Assembly (NCBI GenBank): GCA_029261815.1
Contig: JAJDAQ010000070.1
Location: 1 to 64,000, forward strand
Direction: 5' to 3'
Origin: Deltaproteobacteria bacterium
GTDB taxonomy: Bacteria; Myxococcota_A; UBA9160; UBA6930
Length of the DNA stretch: 64,000 bases
This document shows positions 9,260 through 17,367 of the stretch, in pieces. The stretch's first letter is position 1; each line of letters starts with the position of its first letter. The translations under genes were made by a program, and so were the position numbers. Below the pieces are notes generated by a model that saw nothing but the letters and a program-made list of their open reading frames with translations, ran no database searches and was not told the DNA's origin.

Positions 9260-10747
9260 TCACGCTTCCCTCGCGATCGCGGCCATCTTCCTTGCAACGC
9301 GCTCGGCCACCATCACGCATCCGAGGTAGGTGTTGCCGGAGGGGATGGTCGGCATCGACGACGCGTCGACCACGCGCAGGCCATCGACGCCGCGCACGCG
9401 GCAGTCTGCGTCGAGGACCGACCCCATCGGACACGTGCTCGTCATGTGCCCGTAGCTCAGGGTGACGCGCTCGAGAGCGGTGGAGACGGCGTCGGCCGCG
9501 TTCAGGTCGAGGGGCATCAGCGCCTCGCAGCCGAGTTCGCGGGCGGCCGCGGACTGCTCCCATTTCGCAATGCGGTCGAATGCGTGCCGCAGCCGATCGG
9601 GCGCGTCGTCGGGCAACGGCGGCACCTTCACGATGGGGTCGGCTTCAAGCGTGTCGCCCAGCCGGACACTCCCGCGCCCGCTGGAGCGCAAGGAGAATAC
9701 GGCCATCATGAAGACGGTCTGGTCTTCGCTAGGCACAGGGGCGACGGGGAAGGCGTGATAGTCGATATCGGTTCCGTTCGAGGCACCGACCAACAAGGTC
9801 TGAGCGGGGCCACCGACGCCGCCCCTGGGGCCATCGTGGCGGTAGGGGAGGCCCGGCCCGATGTGGTCGCTCATGGTCGAGCCGACGGGGAGGTCGGCAT
9901 GGACCGTAATGCCGTACTCCGAAAGATGGTCGGCCGGCCCGATCCCCGACCGGAAGAGCAGCATCGGAGACCAGATGGCGCCGGCCGCCACGACGATTTC
10001 GTCGGCCTCGAGCTGCTCGCCAGAGTCGAGTGTGACGCCGGTCGCGCGTCCATCCGCGACTGCGATCTTCGCGACCGCGGCATTCGTGCGGATCGTCAGG
10101 TTTTCTCTCCCGCGAACCTCTGGGGTCAGATACGCGAGGCTGGTCGTGACGCGCTTGCCGTCCTCATCGATCGTGACAGGGAAGACGCCGAGTCCCGGTA
10201 GTTGGGACGGGTCGTTGATGTCGGCCGCCTCCGGTTCGCCGACCTCGACCATGCCGTCGTAGTAGGCGCGCTGGGCGCGACTGAGTTCGTCCCGGCGCCA
10301 GCGGCGTACGGGCAGTGGGCCGGTGCTGCCGTGAAGCGGTGAGGAGCCGAAGTCGCAGTCTCGCTCTGCCGCGATGAACGTGCTGACGACGTCGTCCCAG
10401 CCCCAGCCTTCGAGGCCGGCCGCCGCCCAAGCATCGTAGTCCGGCGGTAGGCCTCGCAGCGTGGCCAGACCGTTCACTGCGGAAGTGCCACCAAGAAGCC
10501 GTCCCTGGATCATCGGGATGGCGCCGCCGTTCTCCAGGAGCATTGGGGTCGTCGCGTTAGGCGTCGCGCCCTCCCATGCCGCGGAGGCGCGGGAGGGCTC
10601 GAGAACGGCCGCGTCATACGCGTCGTGGTCGGGGCCGGCTTCGAGCAGGGTCACGGACACACCGGGATCCTCGCTCAGGCGAGCGGCCAATACGGAGCCA
10701 GCGGTGCCGCCACCGACGACGATGATGTTTCTGGTTTGCGGGTTCAT
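9260..10747 (-). CDS. GMC-family FAD oxidoreductase (choline dehydrogenase-like)
   Basis: The 495-residue flavoenzyme has the N-terminal FAD motif GGGTAGSVLAARL at about 12-24 and the GMC signature region GGTSAVNG. The C-terminal block contains catalytic His in YGHMTSTCPMG and Asn in PSGNTYLG. GMC enzymes oxidise alcohols to aldehydes or ketones. It is the last gene of a three-gene minus-strand run (isomerase, LLM monooxygenase, this gene), 77 bases after the LLM gene. ATG 10747 is preceded by AGAGG. The same frame stays open far upstream, but that extension is antisense to no other gene and only covers the LLM gene in another frame. Confidence 0.9.
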   Translation of the reverse strand: MNPQTRNIIVVGGGTAGSVLAARLSEDPGVSVTLLEAGPDHDAYDAAVLEPSRASAAWEGATPNATTPMLLENGGAIPMIQGRLLGGTSAVNGLATLRGLPPDYDAWAAAGLEGWGWDDVVSTFIAAERDCDFGSSPLHGSTGPLPVRRWRRDELSRAQRAYYDGMVEVGEPEAADINDPSQLPGLGVFPVTIDEDGKRVTTSLAYLTPEVRGRENLTIRTNAAVAKIAVADGRATGVTLDSGEQLEADEIVVAAGAIWSPMLLFRSGIGPADHLSEYGITVHADLPVGSTMSDHIGPGLPYRHDGPRGGVGGPAQTLLVGASNGTDIDYHAFPVAPVPSEDQTVFMMAVFSLRSSGRGSVRLGDTLEADPIVKVPPLPDDAPDRLRHAFDRIAKWEQSAAARELGCEALMPLDLNAADAVSTALERVTLSYGHMTSTCPMGSVLDADCRVRGVDGLRVVDASSMPTIPSGNTYLGCVMVAERVARKMAAIAREA

Positions 10748-10824
10748 GCGGACCTCTGTGGGATCGTCATTCGGGAAGGGGTCGCCCGACACGAGCGGAA
10801 TTCCTCGGCTCCGTGCCCTCGGTG

Positions 10825-11847
10825 CTATGCGGGTGCCTCGGTTGCGACCGCGGCCGCCACCTTGCTGAGCCCGGGCATCGAGGTGCTGGCAACCTCCCGA
10901 GGCATGTCGCGAGAGCCCGGCACGACGCGGACGAAGTCGATGCCTGCGTCGCGGATCTCCTCGAAGCGTGTGATCGCTTCCTCCAGCGGGCCGGCGACGC
11001 CGAAACGATGGATGAAGTCGGCCGCGAGAGACTGCGCGTGGGCGCCGGACCCGACAGCGTGGTTCGCCATGTCGTAGCCGGTACGCATCTGGCGCGCGGC
11101 CTCGCGCGCTCCTTCCGGCAACGAGTCGATATCCATCCCCTGGAAGCCGGAGAAGTGGGCGAAGACCGAAAGGCCCCCGCGAATCGCCTCGCGGGCGACA
11201 TCGCGATCCGGGTGGATCACGCAGTTGACGAACGCTCCGTAGCGAAGCGTATCCGGGTCGCGATCTGCTTCTTCGGCACCGCGCCGCGCGCGTGCGATGC
11301 AATCGCCGAGCCGTTCGGTGTCGGCGCCGACTGCGAAGCAGATCCGGTCCGCGCGCTTGGCCGCGATCTTGATCACCTTTGGGCCGGTGGCTGCGACTTC
11401 GATCGGAACGCGCGGAACCTCGCAATCCGCGAGCCACTCGATGCGACTGGGGTGGCCTTCGCGCGGAATTTCTTCGCCGTCGAGGTAGGCGCGCAGACGC
11501 TCCAGATAGAGATCGAAATCTGCGAGCGGCGCCGGGCGCCTGCCGATTTTTGCCATCGACGAGTCGCCGCGCCCAATCCCAAGAACGACTCGCCCCCCGC
11601 TCGCTAGTTGAAGGCCGAGCGCGGCGGAGGCGGTGACCGAGGGGTCGCGGCTCACCGGGTTGGTCACCCCGGTTCCGATCTCGATGTGCTCCGTTACCGC
11701 TGCGGCGAGCATGAGTTGCCCCCAGACGTCGGGCGTCAGGCACTGGGTGTCCGCAAACACCATGCTGTGAAAGCCGAGCTGTTCCGCCATGCGTGCGGTG
11801 TCGGCCGAGCCAGTCGGGCTCGGGAACGTCAAGATTCCGAGATCCAT
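10825..11847 (-). CDS. LLM-class (luciferase-like) flavin/F420-dependent oxidoreductase
   Basis: A 340-residue TIM-barrel protein of the bacterial-luciferase-like family: N-terminal LGILTFPSP, then TGVTNPVSRDPSVTA, LGIGRGDSSMAKIG and IEVAATGPKVIKIA. The GRGDS-type loop and the IAATGPK-like strand are typical of F420-dependent members (methylenetetrahydromethanopterin reductase-like), which matches the F420-type reductase encoded at 15664-16122. The substrate is unknown. It lies 30 bases after the isomerase gene on the same strand. Confidence 0.87.
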   Translation of the reverse strand: MDLGILTFPSPTGSADTARMAEQLGFHSMVFADTQCLTPDVWGQLMLAAAVTEHIEIGTGVTNPVSRDPSVTASAALGLQLASGGRVVLGIGRGDSSMAKIGRRPAPLADFDLYLERLRAYLDGEEIPREGHPSRIEWLADCEVPRVPIEVAATGPKVIKIAAKRADRICFAVGADTERLGDCIARARRGAEEADRDPDTLRYGAFVNCVIHPDRDVAREAIRGGLSVFAHFSGFQGMDIDSLPEGAREAARQMRTGYDMANHAVGSGAHAQSLAADFIHRFGVAGPLEEAITRFEEIRDAGIDFVRVVPGSRDMPREVASTSMPGLSKVAAAVATEAPA

Positions 11848-11877
11848 CGTTGTTCTCCCTGACTCGTCCCCGAGTCG

Positions 11878-12525
11878 TCAGCGTTCTTGCAGTCCGGCCT
11901 TCTCGAGACGCCACTGCAGGAGGTCGAGCCGGTCCTGGCCGAAGAAGGGCTCGCCCTCGAAGACCAGGGTCGGCACGCCCCAATGGCCTGCACCCTCGAG
12001 TGCTTCCTGGTTGCGGTCGATCGCGTCGATGCAGTGCTGCGGATCCGCTTCGATCGCTGCGTCGAGTTCGGCCAGGTCGAGCCCTGCGCGATCCGCGGCT
12101 CCGGCGAGGTGCGACCCCTCGTGCCAGTCATCGGTGCTTCCGCTCCAGATGAGCTTCGACACCTCGTCGAGGAAGGGGAGGCCGCGTTCGCGTTCGGCGG
12201 CCGCGATCCCGAGCCGAGTCAGGCGATGGATGTAGGGCTGCTCGAGCGGGTAGGTGCCGTCGGCATTCATCACGACCGGGTCGGGTCGGGGCCAACGAAT
12301 CGGCACGCCGAGGAAGTCGCCGACTCGGTGCACGTCATGAACGAGGTACGGACCGAAGAGCGGATTCGCGCGCTTGAAGAACTCGGGCGTTCGCACGGCG
12401 AGCGGAAGCACGGGGCGGACCTGGATGTCGAGCGCATAACGTTCGTGAAGTTCCACGAGCCGGTCCATCGCCAGGTAGGAATACGGGCTGCGGAAGGACC
12501 AGAACAAATCGATCGAGAGGGGCAT
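11878..12525 (-). CDS. DsbA-family protein, 2-hydroxychromene-2-carboxylate isomerase-like
   Basis: A 215-residue thioredoxin-fold protein of the kappa-GST/HCCA isomerase group: N-terminal DLFWSFRSPYSYLAMDR with Ser in place of the DsbA CXXC, and the C-terminal GHWGVPTLVFEGEPFFGQDR cis-Pro region. HCCA isomerases act with glutathione in naphthalene-type ring degradation, so aromatic or polycyclic catabolism is possible here. ATG 12525 has GGAG 6 bases upstream. It is divergent from the LysR regulator, the usual arrangement of a LysR protein and its target. Confidence 0.82.
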   Translation of the reverse strand: MPLSIDLFWSFRSPYSYLAMDRLVELHERYALDIQVRPVLPLAVRTPEFFKRANPLFGPYLVHDVHRVGDFLGVPIRWPRPDPVVMNADGTYPLEQPYIHRLTRLGIAAAERERGLPFLDEVSKLIWSGSTDDWHEGSHLAGAADRAGLDLAELDAAIEADPQHCIDAIDRNQEALEGAGHWGVPTLVFEGEPFFGQDRLDLLQWRLEKAGLQER

Positions 12526-12581
12526 CTTCGACTCCAGGTTCGGTGGATACCCGCGCATTCTCCTTGATCGATCTTATAAAG

Positions 12582-12610
12582 TATAATGCGAAAATATTAT
12601 GAATTCATAA
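12582..12610. promoter_or_regulatory. AT-rich divergent promoter with perfect 14-bp palindrome (candidate LysR operator)
   Basis: The 104-base gap between the isomerase and LysR genes contains TATAAT at 12582-12587 on the plus strand, TATACT on the minus strand (12580-12585), an ATAAT-N8-ATTAT repeat at 12583-12600, and the perfect palindrome TTATGAATTCATAA at 12597-12610. LysR proteins bind dyads of the T-N11-A kind between divergent genes. This tract stands out sharply from the GC-rich surroundings. Confidence 0.6.
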
Positions 12611-12629
12611 ACAGAGGGAATGTCACTCG

Positions 12630-13529
12630 ATGATTGATCTCCGCCACATCCGCCATCTCCTGGCTTTGGCCTCCCATCCGACGGTCCAGTCCGCCGCTGA
12701 CGCCCTCCACCTGACCCAGCCCGCGCTGACCAAGAGCATTGCCCGCTTCGAGGAAGAACTTGGGGCAAAGGTCTTCGACCGACGTTCGCGCAGGCTCGTC
12801 CTGACCGAGTTGGGGGAGCGCCTGGTCGAACGCGGCGAGGATCTGCTTCGGAACGTCCGTGAGTTGGAGGAGGAGGTCTCGCTGTGGAACGGCATTGGCA
12901 CAGGGGAGGTGGCCATCGGCACCGACCCCGAGGCGGAACTCGGTCTCTTGCCGAGCGTGCTCGAGGCGTTCGTGCCCGCCCATCCCGGAGTGCAGGTTTC
13001 CGTTCGTTCGGGTCACACGGCAGCGCTGCTGGCGGCGCTGCTGAGTGGCGACCTTCACTTTCTGGTCGCGGATGCCGAAATCGTGATGGGTCGCGAAGAT
13101 CTGGAGATTCGAGCGCTGGCCGCCGATCCCATTGCCGCGGCGGTCCGTCCAGACCATCCGCTCGCGGGAAGGCGCGAGCCGGATGCACGCGACGTCAAGG
13201 CATTCCCGCACATCGGGGCATCCAGTGCGCCGCGCTTCGAACGCTGGCGGACCGAGCGCGGCGGCCGAGGCGGCACCGAGCCGCCCGTGGTTTCGCTGAT
13301 GTGCGACAACTACGAAGTGCTCGTCCGGCTTGCGGAGCGCAGCGACGCGATCGTCTTCGGACCCCGTGGTGTCCTTTCCGCGTATGAACGGACCGGCCGG
13401 CTGAAGGTCGTGTCGTGGCCCCTCGATGGTCCCGACACCCAGCCCAGCCTGATCCGTTCGAAGGGGCGTCACCTCTCTCCCGCCGCCGAGCGGGTGATTG
13501 CACTGTTCGAACAACAAGGCACAACCTGA
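12630..13529 (+). CDS. LysR-family transcriptional regulator
   Basis: A 299-residue LysR regulator: N-terminal winged helix-turn-helix (residues about 3-62, DLRHIRHLLALASHPTVQSA then LTQPALTKSIARFEEELG) and a C-terminal periplasmic-binding-like effector domain. It is divergent from the isomerase-LLM-GMC genes and upstream of the GST, so it probably controls this catabolic cluster in response to a pathway intermediate. The AT-rich tract before its ATG holds the candidate operator. Confidence 0.92.
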   Translation: MIDLRHIRHLLALASHPTVQSAADALHLTQPALTKSIARFEEELGAKVFDRRSRRLVLTELGERLVERGEDLLRNVRELEEEVSLWNGIGTGEVAIGTDPEAELGLLPSVLEAFVPAHPGVQVSVRSGHTAALLAALLSGDLHFLVADAEIVMGREDLEIRALAADPIAAAVRPDHPLAGRREPDARDVKAFPHIGASSAPRFERWRTERGGRGGTEPPVVSLMCDNYEVLVRLAERSDAIVFGPRGVLSAYERTGRLKVVSWPLDGPDTQPSLIRSKGRHLSPAAERVIALFEQQGTT

Positions 13530-13629
13530 CCGCACCCGTGAGCAAGGACCCGCGGCGGCGAGTGCTCCTCGGATGTGGCACACCTTGCGCCACCGCATCA
13601 AGCCGCCTGTAAACGAACCGAAGGACGAC

Positions 13630-13662
13630 ATGCCCATCCCCGCGAACGAGCCGACGCGATGA
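13630..13662 (+). CDS. Possible 10-codon leader ORF overlapping the GST start
   Basis: ATG 13630 opens a frame for MPIPANEPTR whose TGA overlaps the GST ATG as ATGA at 13659-13662. AAGGA lies about 4 bases before this ATG, while the GST ATG has no clear ribosome site of its own. It may be a translational-coupling leader rather than a functional peptide. It could also be chance. Confidence 0.35.
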   Translation: MPIPANEPTR

Positions 13663-14738
13663 ACGCCACGACCGCACCCTACCGTCTCTATGGCGAGGAG
13701 ATCTCCTACTTCACGGCCAAGGTGCGCTGCGCATTCCGCCTCAAGGGACTCTGGTTCGAGGAGGTTCGCCGCGGCTATGCGGAGGCAGCGCGCCGTACGG
13801 GGCGTCCGATGATCCCCATCGTCACTACGCCCGAAGACGAGACGTGGCAGGACTCGACCGACATCTTCGACCAACTCGAGGCGCGTCATCCCGAGCCGCC
13901 GCTTCTTCCGCCGACGCCGCGCCAACGCATCGCGGCGCTCCTCGTCGAGCTCTACGTGGATGAGATCGGTCTGCTGCCCGGCGCAGCCTGGCGCTGGGGT
14001 ACGCCCTCGCGGCGCGAAGCGGGCACCGCGTACTTCACCGGTCTCTTTGGGCCGAGGGCCCAGCAGTCGGCGAGCGCCGTCATCGGCCTGGCAAAAGAAG
14101 TGGGCGTCGACGAAGACTCCCGTCCAGCGATCGAGGCGCACACGCATGCGCTGCTCGCTGCGCTCTCGGCGCACTTCGAAGTGCACCCATACCTGCTCGG
14201 CGACCGCATGTCGTATGCCGACTGCGCGCTGATGGGGCTCGTGTACGGTCACCTCTTCAACGACCTGGAGTCACGAACGCTGCTGCTCGAAACGGCGCCG
14301 CCCGTCGTGGGCTGGATCGACCGCTGCAATACCCCCGCCGGCTTCCGCGTGGACGCTTGGCTCGGTGACGACGCGCTCCCTCCGACGCTCCACGAGGTCC
14401 TGCGCGTGATGGGAGCGGACGGTTCATCGCTGATCCTGGACCAGAAGCAGACCTTCGAGACGTGGGCGGCCAGCGCCGATGCCAAGGCCGAGATGCCGCG
14501 GAAGGTCGGGACCGCGCACTCCGAGCTGCGGGGCACCCCCATCGAACGACTCGTGGAGAGCTACAGCCAGTACATGTTGCAGCGCGTGACCGACGCCGTG
14601 GCGGCGCTCACGCCGGCCGAACGCGCGTCCGTGGGCGTTGCCCTCGACGGCACGGGCTGGGAGCCGGTTCTCGATGCGACGCTGACGCGGCGCGTCCGCA
14701 AGCGCGGTTTCGATCTCGAACTCGAGCCCTCTGCGTAA
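13659..14738 (+). CDS. Glutathione S-transferase-like protein
   Basis: A 359-residue protein with an N-terminal thioredoxin-like GST domain (YRLYGEEISYFTAKVRCAFR, then MIPIVTTPEDETWQDSTDIF, a typical binding-site Asp-Ser) and an all-helical C-terminal domain (HPYLLGDRMSYADCALMGL). It is about 100 residues longer than ordinary GSTs because of a C-terminal extension. A glutathione-linked role in the neighbouring ring-degradation or detoxification cluster is plausible. The gene ends 3 bases before the convergent barrel-protein gene. Confidence 0.82.
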   Translation: MNATTAPYRLYGEEISYFTAKVRCAFRLKGLWFEEVRRGYAEAARRTGRPMIPIVTTPEDETWQDSTDIFDQLEARHPEPPLLPPTPRQRIAALLVELYVDEIGLLPGAAWRWGTPSRREAGTAYFTGLFGPRAQQSASAVIGLAKEVGVDEDSRPAIEAHTHALLAALSAHFEVHPYLLGDRMSYADCALMGLVYGHLFNDLESRTLLLETAPPVVGWIDRCNTPAGFRVDAWLGDDALPPTLHEVLRVMGADGSSLILDQKQTFETWAASADAKAEMPRKVGTAHSELRGTPIERLVESYSQYMLQRVTDAVAALTPAERASVGVALDGTGWEPVLDATLTRRVRKRGFDLELEPSA

Positions 14739-14741
14739 GCT

Positions 14742-15656
14742 TCAGTCGCGTTCGTTCTCGTCCACGCTGTCCAGGATCGGCGCCGTGATCACGGCCTGCG
14801 AGTCGCCCAGTTGTTTGTCGTCGTAGATTTCCTGGTAGTAGTCACTCAGGATCATGTCTCCGAAGAAGTTCAAGCCGGGGTAGAAGACGATGGCGATCTG
14901 GTCGAACTCGTAGTCGCGCTCGACGCGGACCGCGCGACCGACGTGCTGGGGGCCGTAGCCGCCTTCGGCCATCGCGCCGAACATGGAGGCCGCGTAGCTG
15001 CGGTCGGCGGCTTGTTGCTCAGGCGTTCCATTCTTCAACAGGTTCACGACGACGGCGGCGTCGCCGCCGAACTCCCGCTCCTCGGAGAGTCGTGCCGCGA
15101 ATGCCGGAGCTTCAGGGAAGTTCTCCGTACTCTTGGCGCGTACGAACGGGAAGTGTGAGGGGCGACCCCGCACGATCTGGCCCGCGCGAAGCGCCAGCAG
15201 CAGCTGGGGGAACATCGCGCTCATGCTGCGTGAACGCTCGAAGCCCTGGGTGTAGACCTCCTCGTATCGACCCAGGGCGCGGCGCAACTCCTCCGACTGC
15301 GCGTGTTGTTCGTAGGCCTCTCGCGAGGGGTACTCGAGAAGGACGACGGCGTTCCAGTCTTTTTCGCCGATCTGTTTGGAATGGAGGGGCGACAAGGCGA
15401 CCTTCCCCGCATAGATCCACTTCGCCGCCGAGCCATTCGTGGCTCGCTTCAGCGCGCGCACCTCTTCGACGACGTTGGCGCCGGGCGATAGCGCGAGGAA
15501 CGTCAACGCGTGGAATGCGTTCGACGAATGGAAGACGGTCTGGCGGTCCTGGACCCTTTCGCGTCGGAGGTTCACGTACCGAAAGTACTGCCAGACCATC
15601 GCGAAGCCGGCGACTAACACGACGACTAGCAGAAAAGCGATTGCAATCCTGATCAT
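14742..15656 (-). CDS. Membrane-anchored protein with tandem dimeric alpha/beta-barrel (DUF1330/EthD-like) domains
   Basis: A 304-residue protein with one N-terminal membrane helix (about 3-24) and two repeats that look like dimeric alpha/beta-barrel domains. The first includes AKWIYAGKVALSP and WNAVVLLEYPSREAYEQHAQ; the second includes GDAAVVVNLLKNGTPEQQA and FDQIAIVFYPGLNFFGDMI. Such domains occur in small monooxygenases and unclassified DUF1330 proteins; the function here is unknown. It starts 7 bases after the F420-reductase gene and is likely co-transcribed with it. Confidence 0.7.
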   Translation of the reverse strand: MIRIAIAFLLVVVLVAGFAMVWQYFRYVNLRRERVQDRQTVFHSSNAFHALTFLALSPGANVVEEVRALKRATNGSAAKWIYAGKVALSPLHSKQIGEKDWNAVVLLEYPSREAYEQHAQSEELRRALGRYEEVYTQGFERSRSMSAMFPQLLLALRAGQIVRGRPSHFPFVRAKSTENFPEAPAFAARLSEEREFGGDAAVVVNLLKNGTPEQQAADRSYAASMFGAMAEGGYGPQHVGRAVRVERDYEFDQIAIVFYPGLNFFGDMILSDYYQEIYDDKQLGDSQAVITAPILDSVDENERD

Positions 15657-15663
15657 GCCGCGT

Positions 15664-16122
15664 TCAAGCCTCTTGCCGAACCGCTTCGCGCGGCTCGAAC
15701 AACACGACCGGGATAGCGCGCACGCCGCGCGTGCGCTCCTCATACTCGGCGAAGCTCGGATCCTTCTCGACGATCTGCTTCCACCCGAGATCGCGTGCCT
15801 CGCCCTCGAGGTCACGCGCCGTGACGGGGATGACGCGATCCTTGATCTGGATGGTGACCTCCGGATGGGCCATCAAGTTCAGGTACCAGATCGGGTTCTT
15901 CGGTTCGCCCGCCCAGGAGGCGGCGACGAGCCAACCGTCCGCGCGTTCGACGTAGGCAAGCCCGTTGGTTCGAGGCAGCCCGCTACGGCGGCCGAGTGTG
16001 TTCAAGAGCAGGACGGGCGTCTCGCCAACCTGGCTGAGGAGGCGCCCCCCGGTCTTGCGATAGATCCAGGGATGGATCCGGAAGAAGAACTCGGTGATCG
16101 CATTTCGTCGGGCTGCCGGCAT
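15664..16122 (-). CDS. Deazaflavin (F420)-dependent nitroreductase-family protein
   Basis: A 152-residue protein of the Ddn/DUF385 split-barrel family: LLLNTLGRRSGLPRTNGLAY, WLVAASWAGEPKNPIWYLNL (the conserved WxxNL region), and the C-terminal ERTRGVRAIPVVLFEPR. Members use reduced F420 to reduce quinones or nitro compounds. The frame is open to an ATG at 16173, but AAGGAGG sits ideally before ATG 16122, which is chosen. Together with the LLM enzyme at 10825 it suggests the host makes F420. Confidence 0.86.
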   Translation of the reverse strand: MPAARRNAITEFFFRIHPWIYRKTGGRLLSQVGETPVLLLNTLGRRSGLPRTNGLAYVERADGWLVAASWAGEPKNPIWYLNLMAHPEVTIQIKDRVIPVTARDLEGEARDLGWKQIVEKDPSFAEYEERTRGVRAIPVVLFEPREAVRQEA

Positions 16123-16183
16123 GGCGTTCCCTCCTTGGAGACAATCGTCGAGCATCTCGCTCATGAAGTCCAATATGCAAAAG

Positions 16184-16197
16184 TGATGAAATCATAA
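16184..16197. promoter_or_regulatory. Second copy of the candidate LysR palindrome (12/14 match)
   Basis: On the minus strand this reads TTATGATTTCATCA, matching 12 of 14 bases of the perfect palindrome at 12597-12610. It lies about 60 bases upstream of the F420-reductase start, in the same kind of AT-rich tract, so the same regulator may control both operons. Confidence 0.4.
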
Positions 16198-16242
16198 TTC
16201 TGGAGAATGATGGATCCGGCACCCCTGTTTCGTTCGTGCGGT

Positions 16243-16917
16243 TTACAGGAACGCACGTCGGAGAGCGGTCCGCATGAACTGGGACGCCATCGGTGCCGTC
16301 GGCGAAGTGCTTGGAGCGGTCGGCGTGATCGTCACCCTGGTGACTTCGGTGCGCCATCCAGCGATACGGCGCGCCCACTGGCTCGTCAGCGAGACGGAGC
16401 CTCCAAGCGCGCGTGCTTTTTCGCGTCGGTCGGCGAGAGTCGCCTCTGTCTTGAAGCTCCCTCGATAGTGAGTCACCGGAACACCGGCGACGTCCGTTCG
16501 TCCAATTCGGCGGGGGACCTCGTGCGTCTGGGCAAGCGTCCCAAGAGCCGGCCACGGGGCCCACGGCATAGGCGTCGCTACCCAGTCCTCGCTCCGAGAG
16601 AAAAGCGTATAGGAGGTATCGCCGACCCTCCGACCTTCGGCGCCGAGGCAGAACCCCGGGCTCCGCGACACGTAGAGTTCTTCTCTCGGGCGGACGCAGA
16701 ACTCGTACGCGTACCGATCGGGCACGAGCTCGGACAACCAACGAGCGAGTAGCCCTGACGGTTCTGACGTCCCGGACCCGTGATAACCCGGCGCCTCCGC
16801 CAGGGCGCGGGCTGCGGTCGCATAGACCTCGTCCCGGGGCAGGCTCTCGCTGTGAACCGCGACCGAGCACCAAAGGAGGATCGATGCGAATGAGAGGAAA
16901 CGCAAAGCGGTGTGCAT
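16243..16917 (-). pseudogene. Secreted protein gene truncated at its 3' end, reading into antisense of a foreign fragment
   Basis: The frame starts with a signal peptide (MHTALRFLSFASILLWCSVAV), with GGGAG 5 bases before ATG 16917. It continues as a LppX/LolA-like periplasmic protein; VAGVPVTHYRGSF is the typical mid-domain pattern. At about base 16341 the family sequence stops and the last 33 or so codons are simply the antisense of the membrane-protein fragment at 16274-16341. The C-terminal half of the expected domain is missing. The family assignment is tentative; the chimera is seen directly. Confidence 0.65.
16274..16341 (+). pseudogene. 5' fragment duplicating the start of the gene at 6036
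   Basis: The first 23 or so codons (MNWDAIGAVGEVLGAVGVIVTLV) match the gene at 6036-6536 almost residue for residue, with several silent changes. The match then stops and the frame continues as unrelated sequence. This is a broken second copy whose junction coincides with the truncation of the minus-strand secreted-protein gene. Confidence 0.75.
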
Positions 16918-16929
16918 TGGAACTCCCAT

Positions 16930-17367
16930 TCCGGCCGGTATCCGTCGGCCTGCGATGACGCGACGGATGTCGTCAGCAAGAGCCTAGCCGGCGCTGTCCA
17001 CTTCGGTCGGTCGCATGCGACCACGAGATTGGACGGATCTTCACGCCTGGCGTGGCGGGATTGATGCGTTGGCTGCGCAGATCTCGCATTGGACGTCATA
17101 GGGTGGATGTACGCGTCGGCGGCTCGGTATGAGTACGCGGAGCCCCATGGTTTTCGGTCCCGGCGCTCAGGGTGCGTGGCCGCCTCGTCGACGGTCTCTT
17201 AACGGTCTGGATGCTTCAGACCGTGATCCCCGGAAGCCAGCGCTCATCGGAGCGCTGTACAGAGTAACTAGCCTTTTTCGGCGGCCGCAGGTTAGCACGG
17301 CTGAAACTAGCGTTAACGCGGGATGCAGGGCGGGCGCTATCATCCGTGTAGCCCAGGGGAACCGAAG
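16930..17367. other. Intergenic region without a supported gene
   Basis: Only short frames without family resemblance or ribosome sites were found on either strand. An AGCGCT-N6-AGCGCT hairpin lies near 17237-17254. Both flanking genes point away from this stretch, so it must hold their promoters, but I could not identify convincing -35/-10 pairs. Confidence 0.4.

Noticed and set aside
7850-10201. 783-codon open frame on the plus strand
   Set aside because: Antisense to the TonB receptor and GMC genes, both of which have clear family motifs. Low-complexity Arg/Val-rich translation.
10748-11983. Upstream extension of the GMC frame
   Set aside because: It overlaps the LLM gene in another frame, and the GMC family begins at ATG 10747 with a ribosome site.
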